Positions 43,945-53,835 of a stretch of DNA of 64,000 nucleotides are shown here, piece by piece (positions within the stretch are counted from its first letter, which is position 1; each line of letters starts with the position of its first letter). The notes under the pieces were generated by a model, which saw only the letters and a program-made list of their open reading frames with translations, was not told where the DNA came from and ran no database searches. Source of the DNA: JAAYCI01 sp047972265 (GTDB taxonomy: Bacteria; Bacillota; Clostridia; Oscillospirales; Ruminococcaceae); assembly GCA_047972265.1 (NCBI GenBank), contig JBKEAM010000046.1:4978-68977 (forward strand), read 5' to 3'. A program made the position numbers and the translations under genes.

Positions 43945-45318
43945 CTACAGGCCAAGCTCGGTGCGGTAACGCGCAATTTGTATACGTACCGCATCTGGAG
44001 AGGGGCCGCCCTCGCTGTCGCGCTGCTCTACACAAACCGAAAGATCGATGGTTTCGTAAATATCATCATCAAACAACGCGCTTGCTTCGCGATAGTTTTC
44101 CATTGGCAGTTGCTCCAGGGTGGTTTGCATATGGATGCAGAGTGCAACCAGCTTGCCAGTAACACGGTAGGCGTCTCTAAAAGCCATACCCTTGCGCACA
44201 AGGTAATCGGCACAATCGGTAGCGTTTATAAAACCACGAGCGGCGGCATTGCGCATAGCCGCAATGTTTACGCGCATGGTGCGCAGCATGGGGGCAACCG
44301 CCCGCAGGCAGGCAAGGGTGGTTTCTATACTGTCAAAAATAGCCTGTTTATCCTCCTGCAAATCTTTGTTGTAAGCAAGGGGCAGGCCTTTCATCATGGT
44401 AAGCAGGGTGGTAAGGCTGCCAAACACGCGGCCGGATTTGCCGCGTACCAGCTCGGTTATATCGGGGTTCTTTTTTTGGGGCATAATAGAAGAACCCGTG
44501 GCAAAGGCATCGTCCAGCTCTACAAAATGATATTCGCTGGAGCACCACAAAATAACCTCCTCCGATAAGCGAGAAAGATGTACCATTACCAGCGCAAGTA
44601 CGCTGCCAAGTTCGATGCAAAAATCTCTGTCGGATACGGCATCCATACTGTTTTGGCAGGGGGCAGAAAAACCCAGCGAAGCCGCGGTTTGTTCGCGGTC
44701 TATCGGGTAGGTGGTGCCCGCAAGGGCGCAGGCACCAAGCGGAGAAAAATCCATGCGCTCCCGCCAGTCAGACAACCGGGAAAGGTCTCGCCCTATCATT
44801 TGGGCATAGGCCATTAAATGGTGGGCAAAGGTAACGGGCTGGGCAACCTGTAAGTGGGTATAGCCCGGCATCACCGTGTTTGTATGGTGCTCGGCCAAAT
44901 CCACAAAAACTCTTGCAAGTTCCCGTAGGGCAGCCTCTAAATCATCGGCTTTGTTTTTTAAGTAAAGGCGCAGGTCTGTAGCAACCTGGTCGTTTCGGCT
45001 GCGGGCGGTGTGCAGGCGCTTACCGGCTTCGCCAATCCGCTCGGTAAGTTCTTGCTCTATAAACATATGTATGTCTTCGGCTTCGGGGTCTATGGTAAGG
45101 TCTCCACTTTCTAAATCGTCTAAAATACCGCGCAAGCCAGCTACAATATCATCGGCGTCGGTTTGCGAAAGAATCTCCTGCCCGGCAAGCATGCGGGCAT
45201 GCGCAATAGACCCGGCAATATCCTCCCGAAACATCACCCAATCGAAAGAGATGGAAGAGTTGAAATCGTTGATGGCGCCATCCAGTTCCTTTTCAAAGCG
45301 TCCAGACCACATTTTCAT
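43945..45318 (-). CDS. argH: Argininosuccinate lyase
   Basis: This 457-residue protein starts at ATG 45318, behind AGGAGG; a longer frame exists but its start has no site. The fumarase/aspartase superfamily signature GSSIMPQKKNPD is present, with KMWSGRFEKELD at the N-terminus, HTARSRNDQVATDLRL and MPGYTHLQVAQPVTFAHH. It splits argininosuccinate into arginine and fumarate, the last step of arginine synthesis. No argG or other arg gene is in the window. Confidence 0.95.
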   Translation of the reverse strand: MKMWSGRFEKELDGAINDFNSSISFDWVMFREDIAGSIAHARMLAGQEILSQTDADDIVAGLRGILDDLESGDLTIDPEAEDIHMFIEQELTERIGEAGKRLHTARSRNDQVATDLRLYLKNKADDLEAALRELARVFVDLAEHHTNTVMPGYTHLQVAQPVTFAHHLMAYAQMIGRDLSRLSDWRERMDFSPLGACALAGTTYPIDREQTAASLGFSAPCQNSMDAVSDRDFCIELGSVLALVMVHLSRLSEEVILWCSSEYHFVELDDAFATGSSIMPQKKNPDITELVRGKSGRVFGSLTTLLTMMKGLPLAYNKDLQEDKQAIFDSIETTLACLRAVAPMLRTMRVNIAAMRNAAARGFINATDCADYLVRKGMAFRDAYRVTGKLVALCIHMQTTLEQLPMENYREASALFDDDIYETIDLSVCVEQRDSEGGPSPDAVRIQIARYRTELGL

Positions 45319-45419
45319 ACAAAAACCTCCTGCCAAATTGCCAGCCTATTTTACAATACGTGTTTAAAAGCCAAATATATTTACAAATAAGTGTTAAATA
45401 GTTTAAAATGTGCCAATTT

Positions 45420-46373
45420 TTACAAAGCCGCGGCGCCAATCAGCCCGGCATCATTTCCAAGCTCGGCCACAGTAATTGGGGGTACAAAGCCTTTTTCGCC
45501 CCCAAAGCATCGGGGACGCACATACTCGTTAAGGGGTACTACCAGCGGATCACCCTCGTTAGAAATACCTCCGCCCAATAAAACCTTTTCTGGGCGCCAA
45601 ATATTTACAAAATTGATGATCCCTTCACCAAGGGCGCGGATATAAAAATCCACAACCTGCTTTGCAGTTTCGTCACCGGCCTGCGCGGCTTTAAAAGGGA
45701 TAGCGCCGTTCATATTGGTAAGGTCTCCACGGCAAAGCGAGTGCATAAGGGAAGAAGGATCTTTTTGTGCGGCACGTACTGCCCAGCGCGCAAGAGAGGA
45801 TGCGGAGCAATAGGCCTCTATGCAGCCTTTATGCCCACAGGTGCAGGGTTCTCCGTCCATTACCAGCAGGGTATGGCCCAGTTCCATGCCGCCTGCCGAG
45901 CCGCCCTCTTGCAAACGAGAATCGACCACAATGCCACCGCCAACACCGGTGCCAAGGGTAAGCAGCACCACATTGTCGCAGCCACGACCCGCACCGGCAC
46001 GTGTTTCGCCCAGAGCGGCACAGTTGGCGTCGTTAGAAAGACGCATGGGTACATTAAAATAGTGGCCCAGTTCCTCTACAAGGGGCACATCATTCCATTC
46101 TAAATTGCCTGCAAAAATAACAACGCCATTTATATGGTCTATCATGCCGGGGCTGCCAATGCCTATTTTTTGGCACTGGTCTATGGAGACATTCAATTCA
46201 TCCAAAAGCGCCTGCACAGTTGCCGCAATATCGGCAACTACCTCTGTATAGGGTCTGTCTGCCTTTGTTTTTGCGCTTTTTTTGCCAAGAATGGCATCGT
46301 TTTCGTCCACAAGGCCAACCTTTATATTGGTGCCGCCAAGGTCTACCCCTATACGATATGGTTTATTTGCCAT
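45420..46373 (-). CDS. glcK: ROK-family glucokinase
   Basis: This 317-residue sugar kinase has the N-terminal ATP loop IGVDLGGTNIKVGLVD and LLTLGTGVGGGIVVD. The ROK zinc motif CTCGHKGCIEAYCSASS is also present. The Glu and His of MELGHTLLVMDG bind the sugar. It makes glucose 6-phosphate in the cytosol. It stands alone between argH and secA on the same strand. Confidence 0.92.
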   Translation of the reverse strand: MANKPYRIGVDLGGTNIKVGLVDENDAILGKKSAKTKADRPYTEVVADIAATVQALLDELNVSIDQCQKIGIGSPGMIDHINGVVIFAGNLEWNDVPLVEELGHYFNVPMRLSNDANCAALGETRAGAGRGCDNVVLLTLGTGVGGGIVVDSRLQEGGSAGGMELGHTLLVMDGEPCTCGHKGCIEAYCSASSLARWAVRAAQKDPSSLMHSLCRGDLTNMNGAIPFKAAQAGDETAKQVVDFYIRALGEGIINFVNIWRPEKVLLGGGISNEGDPLVVPLNEYVRPRCFGGEKGFVPPITVAELGNDAGLIGAAAL

Positions 46374-46442
46374 GATTAAAAATCCCCCTGCCTAAATATA
46401 CAAACTTCTCTGAAAAATATAGCATATCCAATATAGAAAGAA

Positions 46443-46498
46443 AACCCGCCCGCCGGATTTTCCCCGGCTGCAAAAGGGGAAGGCTCGGTGAGCGGGTA
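46443..46498 (-). terminator. Terminator after secA
   Basis: On the minus strand ACCCGC ... TTCCCC pairs with GGGGAA ... GCGGGT in an imperfect long hairpin, followed by TTTTCTTTC. It lies about 100 bases after the secA stop. Confidence 0.6.
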
Positions 46499-46599
46499 CA
46501 CTTTTTAGGATATGGAAAAAACAAAAGAAATAAAGTTTAAGTTGAAACTAAAAGAAAAGCTGCAATAAAGCATATGCAAGCGCTTTATTTTGCAAAAGC

Positions 46600-49347
46600 T
46601 TATTCTTCACGTCCGTGGCAAAGCTTATACTTTTTGCCGCTGCCACAGGGGCAGGGGTCGTTGCGTCCAACTTTTTTATTTTTACGCACGGGCTGCTTTT
46701 TAAGGGTGCCATCGCCTGCGCCGCTTTCACTGGTGGGTTTTGCCACCTGCTGGCGTTTGGGGGCGCCTTCCTGCTGCTTAATTTCTATGGTCATCAACAT
46801 TTTGGTGGTATCTTCTTTAATGGATTCTACCATGTCATCAAACATGTCAAAGCCTTCAATACGGTACTCTACAACAGGGTCTCGCTGTGCGTAGCCACGC
46901 AGGTAAATGCCCTTGCGCAGTTCTTCCATTGCGTCTATGTGGTCCATCCATTTGGTATCTACATTGCGCAGCAATACCCAGCGCTCAATATCGCGCATAA
47001 CGGTCTCGCCATATTTTTTCTCTTTGGCATCCAAAATTTCTTTGGCATTGTCATGCAAAATAGAAGAAACATCGTCACGCTTTTTATCAGACAATTCTTC
47101 TTTTTTGTATTTAAAATCTTCGGGCTTGGTAAGCCAGCCAAGGTAATGGTCACGCAGGGCAGACAGGTTCCATTCATCCGAATCTTCGCCGCCGCAATAC
47201 AAGGCTACGTTGGCATCGATAGAATCACGCACCATATTGCGTACGCTTTCAGAAACATCCTCGCCCGAAAGCACCTGCTGGCGCTGGCCGTAAATAATTT
47301 CGCGCTGGCTGTTCATAACATCGTCAAAGCGCAAAACATTTTTACGCATTTCAAAGTTGCGGGCTTCTATTTTGCGCTGGGCGCTTTCAATAGAGCCGGT
47401 AATCATGCGGTTTTCTATAGGAGTATCTTCGTCTACACCAAGGGTGTCCATCATGTGCTGTACGCGCTCGCCGCCAAACAAACGCATCAAATCATCTTCT
47501 AAAGACAGATAGAAGCGGCTAGCGCCGGGGTCTCCCTGGCGTCCGCTGCGTCCACGCAGCTGATTATCGATACGACGGCTTTCGTGCCGCTCAGTACCCA
47601 TAATAAACAGGCCGCCTGCTTCACGTACTTCTTCGGCTTCTGCTTCAATGTCTTTTTTGTGTTTAGAGTACAGTTCCTCGTAAGTAGAACGCGCAGTCAA
47701 AATTTCTTCGTCCTCAGTTTCGGCATGGCCGGTGGCCTCTACCAGCATTTCTTCCGAAAAGCCTTTTTTGCGCATCTCTTCTTTGGCCATAAATTCGGCG
47801 TTACCGCCCAGCACAATATCGGTACCACGACCGGCCATGTTGGTGGCAATGGTTACCGAGCCTTTACGGCCGGCCTGCGCAACAATCTGTGCCTCTTTTT
47901 CGTGGAACTTAGCATTCAAAACTTCGTGGCGAATGCCCTTTTTCTTTAAAAGCTTAGACAAAGCCTCGCTCTTGTCGATAGAAACAGTACCAACCAAAAC
48001 AGGCTGGCCCTTTTCGTGGCAAATGGCTACCTGCTCTACCACGGCGTTGTATTTGCCCTTAATGGTTTTATACACAGCATCGTGGTGATCTTTACGAACC
48101 ATGGGGCGGTTGGTGGGTATTTCAATAACCTGCAGCCCATAAATTTCGTTAAATTCGTCCTCTTCGGTTTTGGCGGTACCCGTCATGCCCGAAAGTTTTT
48201 TGTACATACGGAAGAAATTTTGGAAGGTGATGGTGGCAAGCGTTTTGCTTTCGCGCTCTACTTCTACGCCCTCTTTTGCTTCAATGGCCTGGTGCAAGCC
48301 CTCGTTGTAACGGCGGCCCAACATTAAACGGCCGGTAAATTCGTCAACAATAATTACTTCGCCATCGCGTACCACGTAATCTACGTCCAACTTCATAATA
48401 CCGCGGGCTTTAATGGCTTGGTTGATGTGGTGAGAAAGCTCCATATTCTCGGCATCCGAAAGGTTGTCCACATGAAAAAACTGCTCGGCTTTTTGAATGC
48501 CGCGCTTGGTAAGGGTGGCGGTGCGCTGCTTTTCGTCTACAATGTAGTCGCCGTCAATGCTTTCTTCTTCGTCGTAGTCTACCTTGTCATCGGCATCTAT
48601 AATTTTAGAAACTTTAAGGGTTTTGGCAAAGTTATCGGCCAGCTTATACATATCGGTGCTTTTACTGCCCTGGCCCGAAATGATAAGAGGAGTACGAGCC
48701 TCGTCCACCAAGATGGAGTCAACCTCGTCAACAATGGCAAACGAGTGCCCGCGCTGTACAAGCTGCTCTTTATAAACAGCCATATTATCACGCAGGTAAT
48801 CAAACCCAAACTCGTTGTTGGTACCGTAGGTAATATCTGCCGCGTAGGCTTCTTTGCGGTCTTTAGGGTCTATATCGTGGATGATAAGGCCAACGCTAAG
48901 CCCTAAAAAGCGATATAGTTTGCCCATCCATTCCGAGTCACGCTTGGCCAGATAGTCGTTAACTGTAACAACGTGCACGCCATCGCCGGATAAGGCATTG
49001 AGGTATACAGGCAGGGTGGCCACAAGGGTTTTGCCTTCACCTGTTTTCATCTCGGCAATCATACCGCGGTGCAAAACAATACCGCCTATAATTTGCACGG
49101 GAAAGTGCGTCATACCCAGTACACGGGTAGAGGCCTCGCGGCATACGGCAAAAGCCTCGGGCAGGATATCATCCAATGTTTCGCCGCCGGCAAGACGCTC
49201 TTTTAACGCAGGGGTCATTTCCTGCAGTTCTTCATCGCTCATATCCTTAAAACGGTCTGCCAAAGCCAAAACTTTGTCTACCGTAGGCTGAAGGCGGCGG
49301 ATCTCCTTTTCAGAAGGAGTGCCAAAAATTGCTTTTAAAATTCCCAA
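46600..49347 (-). CDS. secA: Preprotein translocase ATPase SecA
   Basis: This 915-residue motor pushes unfolded preproteins through SecYEG. Visible parts are the Walker A MKTGEGKTLVATLPVYLNAL, DEVDSILVDEARTPLI, the second RecA domain NMAGRGTDIVLGG and QLRGRSGRQGDPG. The helical scaffold and the C-terminal zinc finger CPCGSGKKYKLCH also bind SecB or lipids. Translation starts at TTG 49347, seven bases after GGGAGAG. Length is slightly above average owing to an acidic insert around DADDKVDYDEEESIDGDY. No second SecA is seen. Confidence 0.97.
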   Translation of the reverse strand: MGILKAIFGTPSEKEIRRLQPTVDKVLALADRFKDMSDEELQEMTPALKERLAGGETLDDILPEAFAVCREASTRVLGMTHFPVQIIGGIVLHRGMIAEMKTGEGKTLVATLPVYLNALSGDGVHVVTVNDYLAKRDSEWMGKLYRFLGLSVGLIIHDIDPKDRKEAYAADITYGTNNEFGFDYLRDNMAVYKEQLVQRGHSFAIVDEVDSILVDEARTPLIISGQGSKSTDMYKLADNFAKTLKVSKIIDADDKVDYDEEESIDGDYIVDEKQRTATLTKRGIQKAEQFFHVDNLSDAENMELSHHINQAIKARGIMKLDVDYVVRDGEVIIVDEFTGRLMLGRRYNEGLHQAIEAKEGVEVERESKTLATITFQNFFRMYKKLSGMTGTAKTEEDEFNEIYGLQVIEIPTNRPMVRKDHHDAVYKTIKGKYNAVVEQVAICHEKGQPVLVGTVSIDKSEALSKLLKKKGIRHEVLNAKFHEKEAQIVAQAGRKGSVTIATNMAGRGTDIVLGGNAEFMAKEEMRKKGFSEEMLVEATGHAETEDEEILTARSTYEELYSKHKKDIEAEAEEVREAGGLFIMGTERHESRRIDNQLRGRSGRQGDPGASRFYLSLEDDLMRLFGGERVQHMMDTLGVDEDTPIENRMITGSIESAQRKIEARNFEMRKNVLRFDDVMNSQREIIYGQRQQVLSGEDVSESVRNMVRDSIDANVALYCGGEDSDEWNLSALRDHYLGWLTKPEDFKYKKEELSDKKRDDVSSILHDNAKEILDAKEKKYGETVMRDIERWVLLRNVDTKWMDHIDAMEELRKGIYLRGYAQRDPVVEYRIEGFDMFDDMVESIKEDTTKMLMTIEIKQQEGAPKRQQVAKPTSESGAGDGTLKKQPVRKNKKVGRNDPCPCGSGKKYKLCHGREE

Positions 49348-49441
49348 ATCCGTTCTCTCCCGTAATATGCAAAGCGCCGACCGCTTGGCCCAATGCCTGC
49401 GCGGCCGGCCGCCTTGAAAATAAAGTGCTATAAGGCGGTGG

Positions 49442-51127
49442 CTACTCCACCGAAATCATATAATAATAAACAGGTTGTCCGCCGTTTAACAAGGATACTT
49501 CAATATCTGCCGGCAGTTTGGCTTTTACAGCTTCCAGCGTTTGGGCGGCTTCTTCCTCGCTTACGTCACACCCCGAGATAATGGTAACAAAACTGGTGCC
49601 GCGTTTGCACATGCTGCGGGTAAGGCGGTAGGTAACCTTTGTAATGTCACTGCCCACTTGGCTCAGTTTTCCGTTTTCGAGGCCCAGTATTTCGCCGCGC
49701 TGTATTTTGCGCCCATCAAAGTTAGAATTGCGGGCGGCAAAAGTAACAAGGCCGGTATCTACCTTTTCGGCAACTTTGCCCATTTCAATGGCGTTGGCAT
49801 CGGCTGTGCCGTCTGGGTCAAAGGCCAGCATGGCGCTCATGCCCTGCGGGATGGTGCGGGTGGGGATAACAACCACCTTGCGGTCTGCCAGTTTAGAGCT
49901 TTGTTCGGCGGCCATAATAATGTTTTTGTTGTTGGGCAAAACAAAAACGGTTTGTGCCGGTACGCTTTGGATGGCAGCAAGAATATCCTCGGTGGCGGGG
50001 TTCATGGTTTGGCCGCCAGAAACAACGGCATCCACGCCCAAATCGGCAAAAACAGTGCGCAATCCTTCGCCAGCGGCCACAGCTACAAAACCATAGGCAC
50101 GGTCTGTATCTACTGCTGCATAGGGAAACTGTGCGGTTGCCTCTTTTTCGTCCAGGGCCTGCTTTTCTAGGCCGGCGCCCTGGCTTTGACGGGCAACATA
50201 CTGCTCGTGCATGTTTTCAATCTTCATCTTGGTTAAAAAGCCATGTGTAAGCGCCTGAGAAATTATCTTGCCGGGGTCTGCGGTGTGCACGTGGCATTTA
50301 ATAATTTCGTCATCGTCTACAACCACAACCGAATCACCGTTGGACTCTAAAAAGGCACGCAACTTTACAGGGTTGGCGTTATCCTCTTTATTAATCAAAA
50401 ATTCGGTGCAGTAGGCATTGGTAATATCGGGGTTTAGCTCTTGTGCAAATACGCCCTTGCCAACATTGGCGGTAGAAAGACGGTCTTTCTTTTTAGGTGC
50501 AACGTGGCCGTTTTTAATAATTTTACCGGTTTGGAAAACCGAATCCATGCCCTCAAAAATAAAACACAGACCCTCGCCACCAGCATCTACTACGCCCGCC
50601 TTTTGCAAAATGGGTAGTTGCTCCGGTGTATGAGACAAAGCCTCGCGGGCCTCTTTTAATATCAGGGTCCACAGCTTTTTTTCATCGGTTTCGGGGCTTT
50701 CGGCGGCTTTTTCGCTGGCAACACGCGCTACAGTAAGCATGGTGCCCTCGGTGGGTTTCATTACCGCTTTGTAGGCGCTCTCTACGCCTTTAGATAAAGC
50801 CTCGCGCAAATCGTTGGCTTCGGCGGTTTTTTTGCCGGCCAACGCCTTAGAAAAACCACGAAACAACAGCGAAGTAATAACGCCCGAGTTACCACGCGCG
50901 CCGCGCAGCATAGCGGAGGCAGCCATGTGAGAAGCCTCTGCAACTGTACAGTTATCGGGCAGGTTTGCCAGCTCGTCACGGGCAGCCTGGGTGGTCATGC
51001 TCATATTGGTTCCGGTATCACCGTCCGGAACAGGGAATACGTTTAGCTCATCTACTTCAGCGCGATGCTTTGAAATATTGTTTGCGCCCGAAATAATGGC
51101 ATCACGAAGAGTTTTACCGTCTATCAT
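49442..51127 (-). CDS. fakA: Fatty acid kinase FakA (DAK2/DegV-like)
   Basis: This 561-residue protein has an N-terminal DhaL-type kinase domain (NVFPVPDGDTGTNMSMT, ARGNSGVI, EGTMLTVAR, VVDAGGEGL). A middle domain and a C-terminal DegV-like domain (DADD EIIKCHVHTADPG region, NNKNIIMAAEQ) follow. FakA phosphorylates fatty acid held by FakB/DegV proteins such as the one at 11434. It follows the Asp23 gene by about 95 bases; this pairing is conserved in Firmicutes. Between fakA and secA lies a GC-rich hairpin (49408-49437) without a T-run. Confidence 0.93.
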   Translation of the reverse strand: MIDGKTLRDAIISGANNISKHRAEVDELNVFPVPDGDTGTNMSMTTQAARDELANLPDNCTVAEASHMAASAMLRGARGNSGVITSLLFRGFSKALAGKKTAEANDLREALSKGVESAYKAVMKPTEGTMLTVARVASEKAAESPETDEKKLWTLILKEAREALSHTPEQLPILQKAGVVDAGGEGLCFIFEGMDSVFQTGKIIKNGHVAPKKKDRLSTANVGKGVFAQELNPDITNAYCTEFLINKEDNANPVKLRAFLESNGDSVVVVDDDEIIKCHVHTADPGKIISQALTHGFLTKMKIENMHEQYVARQSQGAGLEKQALDEKEATAQFPYAAVDTDRAYGFVAVAAGEGLRTVFADLGVDAVVSGGQTMNPATEDILAAIQSVPAQTVFVLPNNKNIIMAAEQSSKLADRKVVVIPTRTIPQGMSAMLAFDPDGTADANAIEMGKVAEKVDTGLVTFAARNSNFDGRKIQRGEILGLENGKLSQVGSDITKVTYRLTRSMCKRGTSFVTIISGCDVSEEEAAQTLEAVKAKLPADIEVSLLNGGQPVYYYMISVE

Positions 51128-51223
51128 TTTCCTTCACCTCATAAACCTAAACTGAAAGTGGCCTGTGGGCTACCTTGTTGCATGGCAAAGCTGCCCGCCA
51201 GCCGCCCCTTTAAAGCTTGCCGG

Positions 51224-51571
51224 TCAGGCAACTACGTCGTCTACCGATACATTGATACGTTTGACAGAAAGGCCGGTGGCCTGTTCTAGCACATACTGCA
51301 CATTGTGGGTAATGCTTTTTACGGCCGCCGCAATATTAAGGCCGTAGGTAACTTTAATGTGCAAGTCTATCACCAAACGTCCGCCTTCTTCGGTTACACG
51401 CACGCCTTTTTCTGGAAAATTGGGCATAATAAGAGTTTTTAAACTATCCGATGCCCCGTTTGCCGTCATACCGGCTACGCCAAAACCGCTTTGGGTAGCA
51501 CGAGAAACAAGCTCGGCAAAATAGCCGGCTGTCATACTTACTTTACCCAATGTGTTTTCAAAAGAAATCAA
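51224..51571 (-). CDS. Asp23/Gls24-family envelope stress protein
   Basis: This 115-residue protein starts at TTG 51571, eight bases after AAAGGAGG; the longer frame upstream has no site. GKVSMTAGYFAELVSRATQSGFGVAGM and DLHIKVTYGLNIAAAVKSITHNVQYVLEQATGL are family features. Asp23 proteins coat the inner membrane surface and affect the cell wall stress response. It is the first gene before fakA, as in other Firmicutes. Confidence 0.9.
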   Translation of the reverse strand: MISFENTLGKVSMTAGYFAELVSRATQSGFGVAGMTANGASDSLKTLIMPNFPEKGVRVTEEGGRLVIDLHIKVTYGLNIAAAVKSITHNVQYVLEQATGLSVKRINVSVDDVVA

Positions 51572-51633
51572 TTCTGCTGCCTCCTTTACACTGCGTACAG
51601 CTTCGCAGAAGAATCCACGCATAAAGTTTATTC

Positions 51634-51662
51634 ATTATACACCGTTGCGGGTACAATGTACA
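51634..51662 (-). promoter_or_regulatory. Promoter of asp23-fakA
   Basis: On the minus strand TGTACA (51657-51662) and TATAAT (51634-51639) have a 17-base spacer, about 60 bases before the TTG start. Confidence 0.65.
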
Positions 51663-51750
51663 GGTTTTCGGTAATTTTGGTGCCTGTTTAACACCATATT
51701 TTCACAAATTAGCACAAAAAACAAAGGGAAGCTTTTAAAAAGATGTGTTT

Positions 51751-52872
51751 TTATGGCTGGGTATAGCGGGCTATTGTTTGCTGCATCTTTTGCCAGCTTT
51801 CTTCCATATCATGCACCAGCTTAAATTGAGTGCGGGTGCGTACCAAATTGTGGTCTGGCCGGGCAATTTTAAAATAGGTATCGCCCAAAAGATAATCGGT
51901 TAAAAAGCGCATTCCGCACTCCAGTGTCATCAGTTTGGCGCCCCAGGGCAGCAGTTCCTTTTCCAGCGGAGAAAGATAGGGGGCCAGCACCTCAAGGTAA
52001 CCTTTGGTATAAGCCTCAAAATAAGGCAGGCTAAAAGAAACATGCCCCAAATCCCGCTCATCTTCCGATGCACTGTGCGCGCCGGAGCGGATGGAATCGC
52101 CATAGTCGTGCAGCAGCAGCCCGGGCATTACTGTATCTAAATCAATAATGCAAACACCCTCGCCGCTGGTTTCGTCTAGTAAAACGTTGTTTAGCTTGGT
52201 ATCGTTATGGGTTACGCGCAAAGAAAGCCTGCCTGCGCTTAAATGGTTTGCAAGCACAAAGCAATCGGTTTGCCGCTGTAAGGCAAAATCAATCTCACTT
52301 TGGCAATTGTGTGCGCGTCCCATAGGGTCTGCCGCCACGGCGGCCTGCAAATCAGCCAAACGCTTGGGCGTATCATGAAAATGGGGGATGGTTTCCCGCA
52401 GGGTTTCGGCCGGGTAATCTTGTAACAGCAGGCTGAAGCGGGCAAAGGCCCGGGCAGCCTGATACAGTACATTGGCATTGGGGGCAACCTGATAGCAAAC
52501 GGTGTTTTGAATAAAATAATAGCACCGCCATGCGCCGCCATCGGCTGTGGTGTAAAAAGGGCTGCCATTTTGCGCGGGGATAACGGTAAGCGCCTCCCGC
52601 TGGGGGCTGCCGCCCGTTTGGCTTATGGATTGCTGCAAATGCCGGGTAACCCCAACAATATTGCCCATTAAAGAAACGACATCGGGGAAAACATGGGTGT
52701 TGATGCGCTGCAAAATAAACGGGCGGGTTTGCCCGTTTGGCAAAACTATATCTACAAGGTAGGTTTCGTTAATGTGCCCCTTGCCATAAAGCTGCGCTTG
52801 TGCCACGCGGCCGCCAAAGGGAAAAGCGCCCAGCGCCTCGTGTAAGGCGGCGTCCGCAACAGGCAGGGTCAT
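51751..52872 (-). CDS. NahK-like N-acetylhexosamine/hexose 1-kinase
   Basis: This 373-residue aminoglycoside-phosphotransferase-fold kinase starts at ATG 52872, which overlaps the stop of the upstream gene (ATGA) and follows GGAGG by eight bases. The N-lobe has GHINETYLVD, the catalytic loop is LRVTHNDTKLNNVLLD and the metal site is CIIDLDTVMPGLLLHDYGD. NahK-type enzymes phosphorylate GlcNAc, GalNAc or galactose at C1. The nucleotidyltransferase and galE beside it complete a route to UDP-sugars. Substrate preference cannot be read. Confidence 0.8.
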   Translation of the reverse strand: MTLPVADAALHEALGAFPFGGRVAQAQLYGKGHINETYLVDIVLPNGQTRPFILQRINTHVFPDVVSLMGNIVGVTRHLQQSISQTGGSPQREALTVIPAQNGSPFYTTADGGAWRCYYFIQNTVCYQVAPNANVLYQAARAFARFSLLLQDYPAETLRETIPHFHDTPKRLADLQAAVAADPMGRAHNCQSEIDFALQRQTDCFVLANHLSAGRLSLRVTHNDTKLNNVLLDETSGEGVCIIDLDTVMPGLLLHDYGDSIRSGAHSASEDERDLGHVSFSLPYFEAYTKGYLEVLAPYLSPLEKELLPWGAKLMTLECGMRFLTDYLLGDTYFKIARPDHNLVRTRTQFKLVHDMEESWQKMQQTIARYTQP

Positions 52873-53801
52873 CCCATGTTCCTCCACAAGGGGGTGGGGT
52901 ACAGCCCCTGCTGGTGCAGGGCAGAGATAGAAGCAACCACCTCGGGTTTATCCTCTTTATAGGTTACGCCGTGCCACCTGTCTTTGCTGGAAAGCACGCT
53001 TACATCTGCCTTGCCGGCTTTAATAAGCTGATCTACCGAGAAGGGAAGAAGATATTCGCACTTCATGGGGTTTTTGGACAGGTTCTCGGTTAAAAAGGCA
53101 GCAAAACCAGCCTCGGCGGCAGCTATAAAGTTTTCGTCAAAGCCCCAAAAATTCATCGAAACCAATGTGTTGCCGGGGATGTCTGTCCAAGTAGCACCGT
53201 CATCCTCGGTAAAGCGCGCGCCATTTTCGGTTTTTTCTATTTTGGTGCGCTCTACAATGGCGGTAAGATAACCCGCATCGTTTGCTTGGCACACGCCGCG
53301 CGCCACACTGCCCTTATCGGTAACGGTGTTTTGCAGGTGGTAGCCCACCATTGCGTAATGGCTTTTACCGTCTTGGGGTTTTTCTGCCGTTAAAAACTTG
53401 TAAATGGTATCAAAAGCGGCGGGGCCATAATAATCGTCGGCGTTAATTACGGCAAAGGGGCCCGTTACAATGTCTTTAATGCTCATTACGGCGTGGGTGG
53501 TTCCCCATGGTTTTTCGCGCCCTTCGGGAACCGAAAACCCGGCAGGCAGTTGGTTTAATTTTTGAAAAGCATATTCTACCTCAATGCTTTCGGATACACG
53601 GTTGCCAATCGCTTCGCGAAAAGACTGCTCCAGCTCTTCTTTTATAATAAAAACAACTTTTTTAAATCCCGCGCGCACTGCGTCAAAAATAGAATAATCA
53701 ATAATCAGTTCGCCCTCGGGGCCTACTGGGTCAATTTGCTTTAAGCCGCCGTAACGGCTGCCCATACCGGCTGCTAAAACCACCAATACTGGTTTTTCCA
53801 T
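52869..53801 (-). CDS. Sugar-1-phosphate nucleotidyltransferase
   Basis: This 310-residue protein starts at ATG 53801, behind AGGAGG; a long in-frame extension upstream overlaps galE and lacks a site. LVVLAAGMGSRYGGLKQIDPVGP is the nucleotide-binding head with the catalytic Lys region, and VINADDYYGP is the metal site of an NTP-transferase fold. It should join UTP (or another NTP) to a hexose or HexNAc 1-phosphate. It sits between galE and the 1-kinase and is translationally coupled to the kinase. Confidence 0.85.
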   Translation of the reverse strand: MEKPVLVVLAAGMGSRYGGLKQIDPVGPEGELIIDYSIFDAVRAGFKKVVFIIKEELEQSFREAIGNRVSESIEVEYAFQKLNQLPAGFSVPEGREKPWGTTHAVMSIKDIVTGPFAVINADDYYGPAAFDTIYKFLTAEKPQDGKSHYAMVGYHLQNTVTDKGSVARGVCQANDAGYLTAIVERTKIEKTENGARFTEDDGATWTDIPGNTLVSMNFWGFDENFIAAAEAGFAAFLTENLSKNPMKCEYLLPFSVDQLIKAGKADVSVLSSKDRWHGVTYKEDKPEVVASISALHQQGLYPTPLWRNMG

Positions 53802-53835
53802 TTGTAAATACCTCCTGCATTGTATATGCTGCTGT

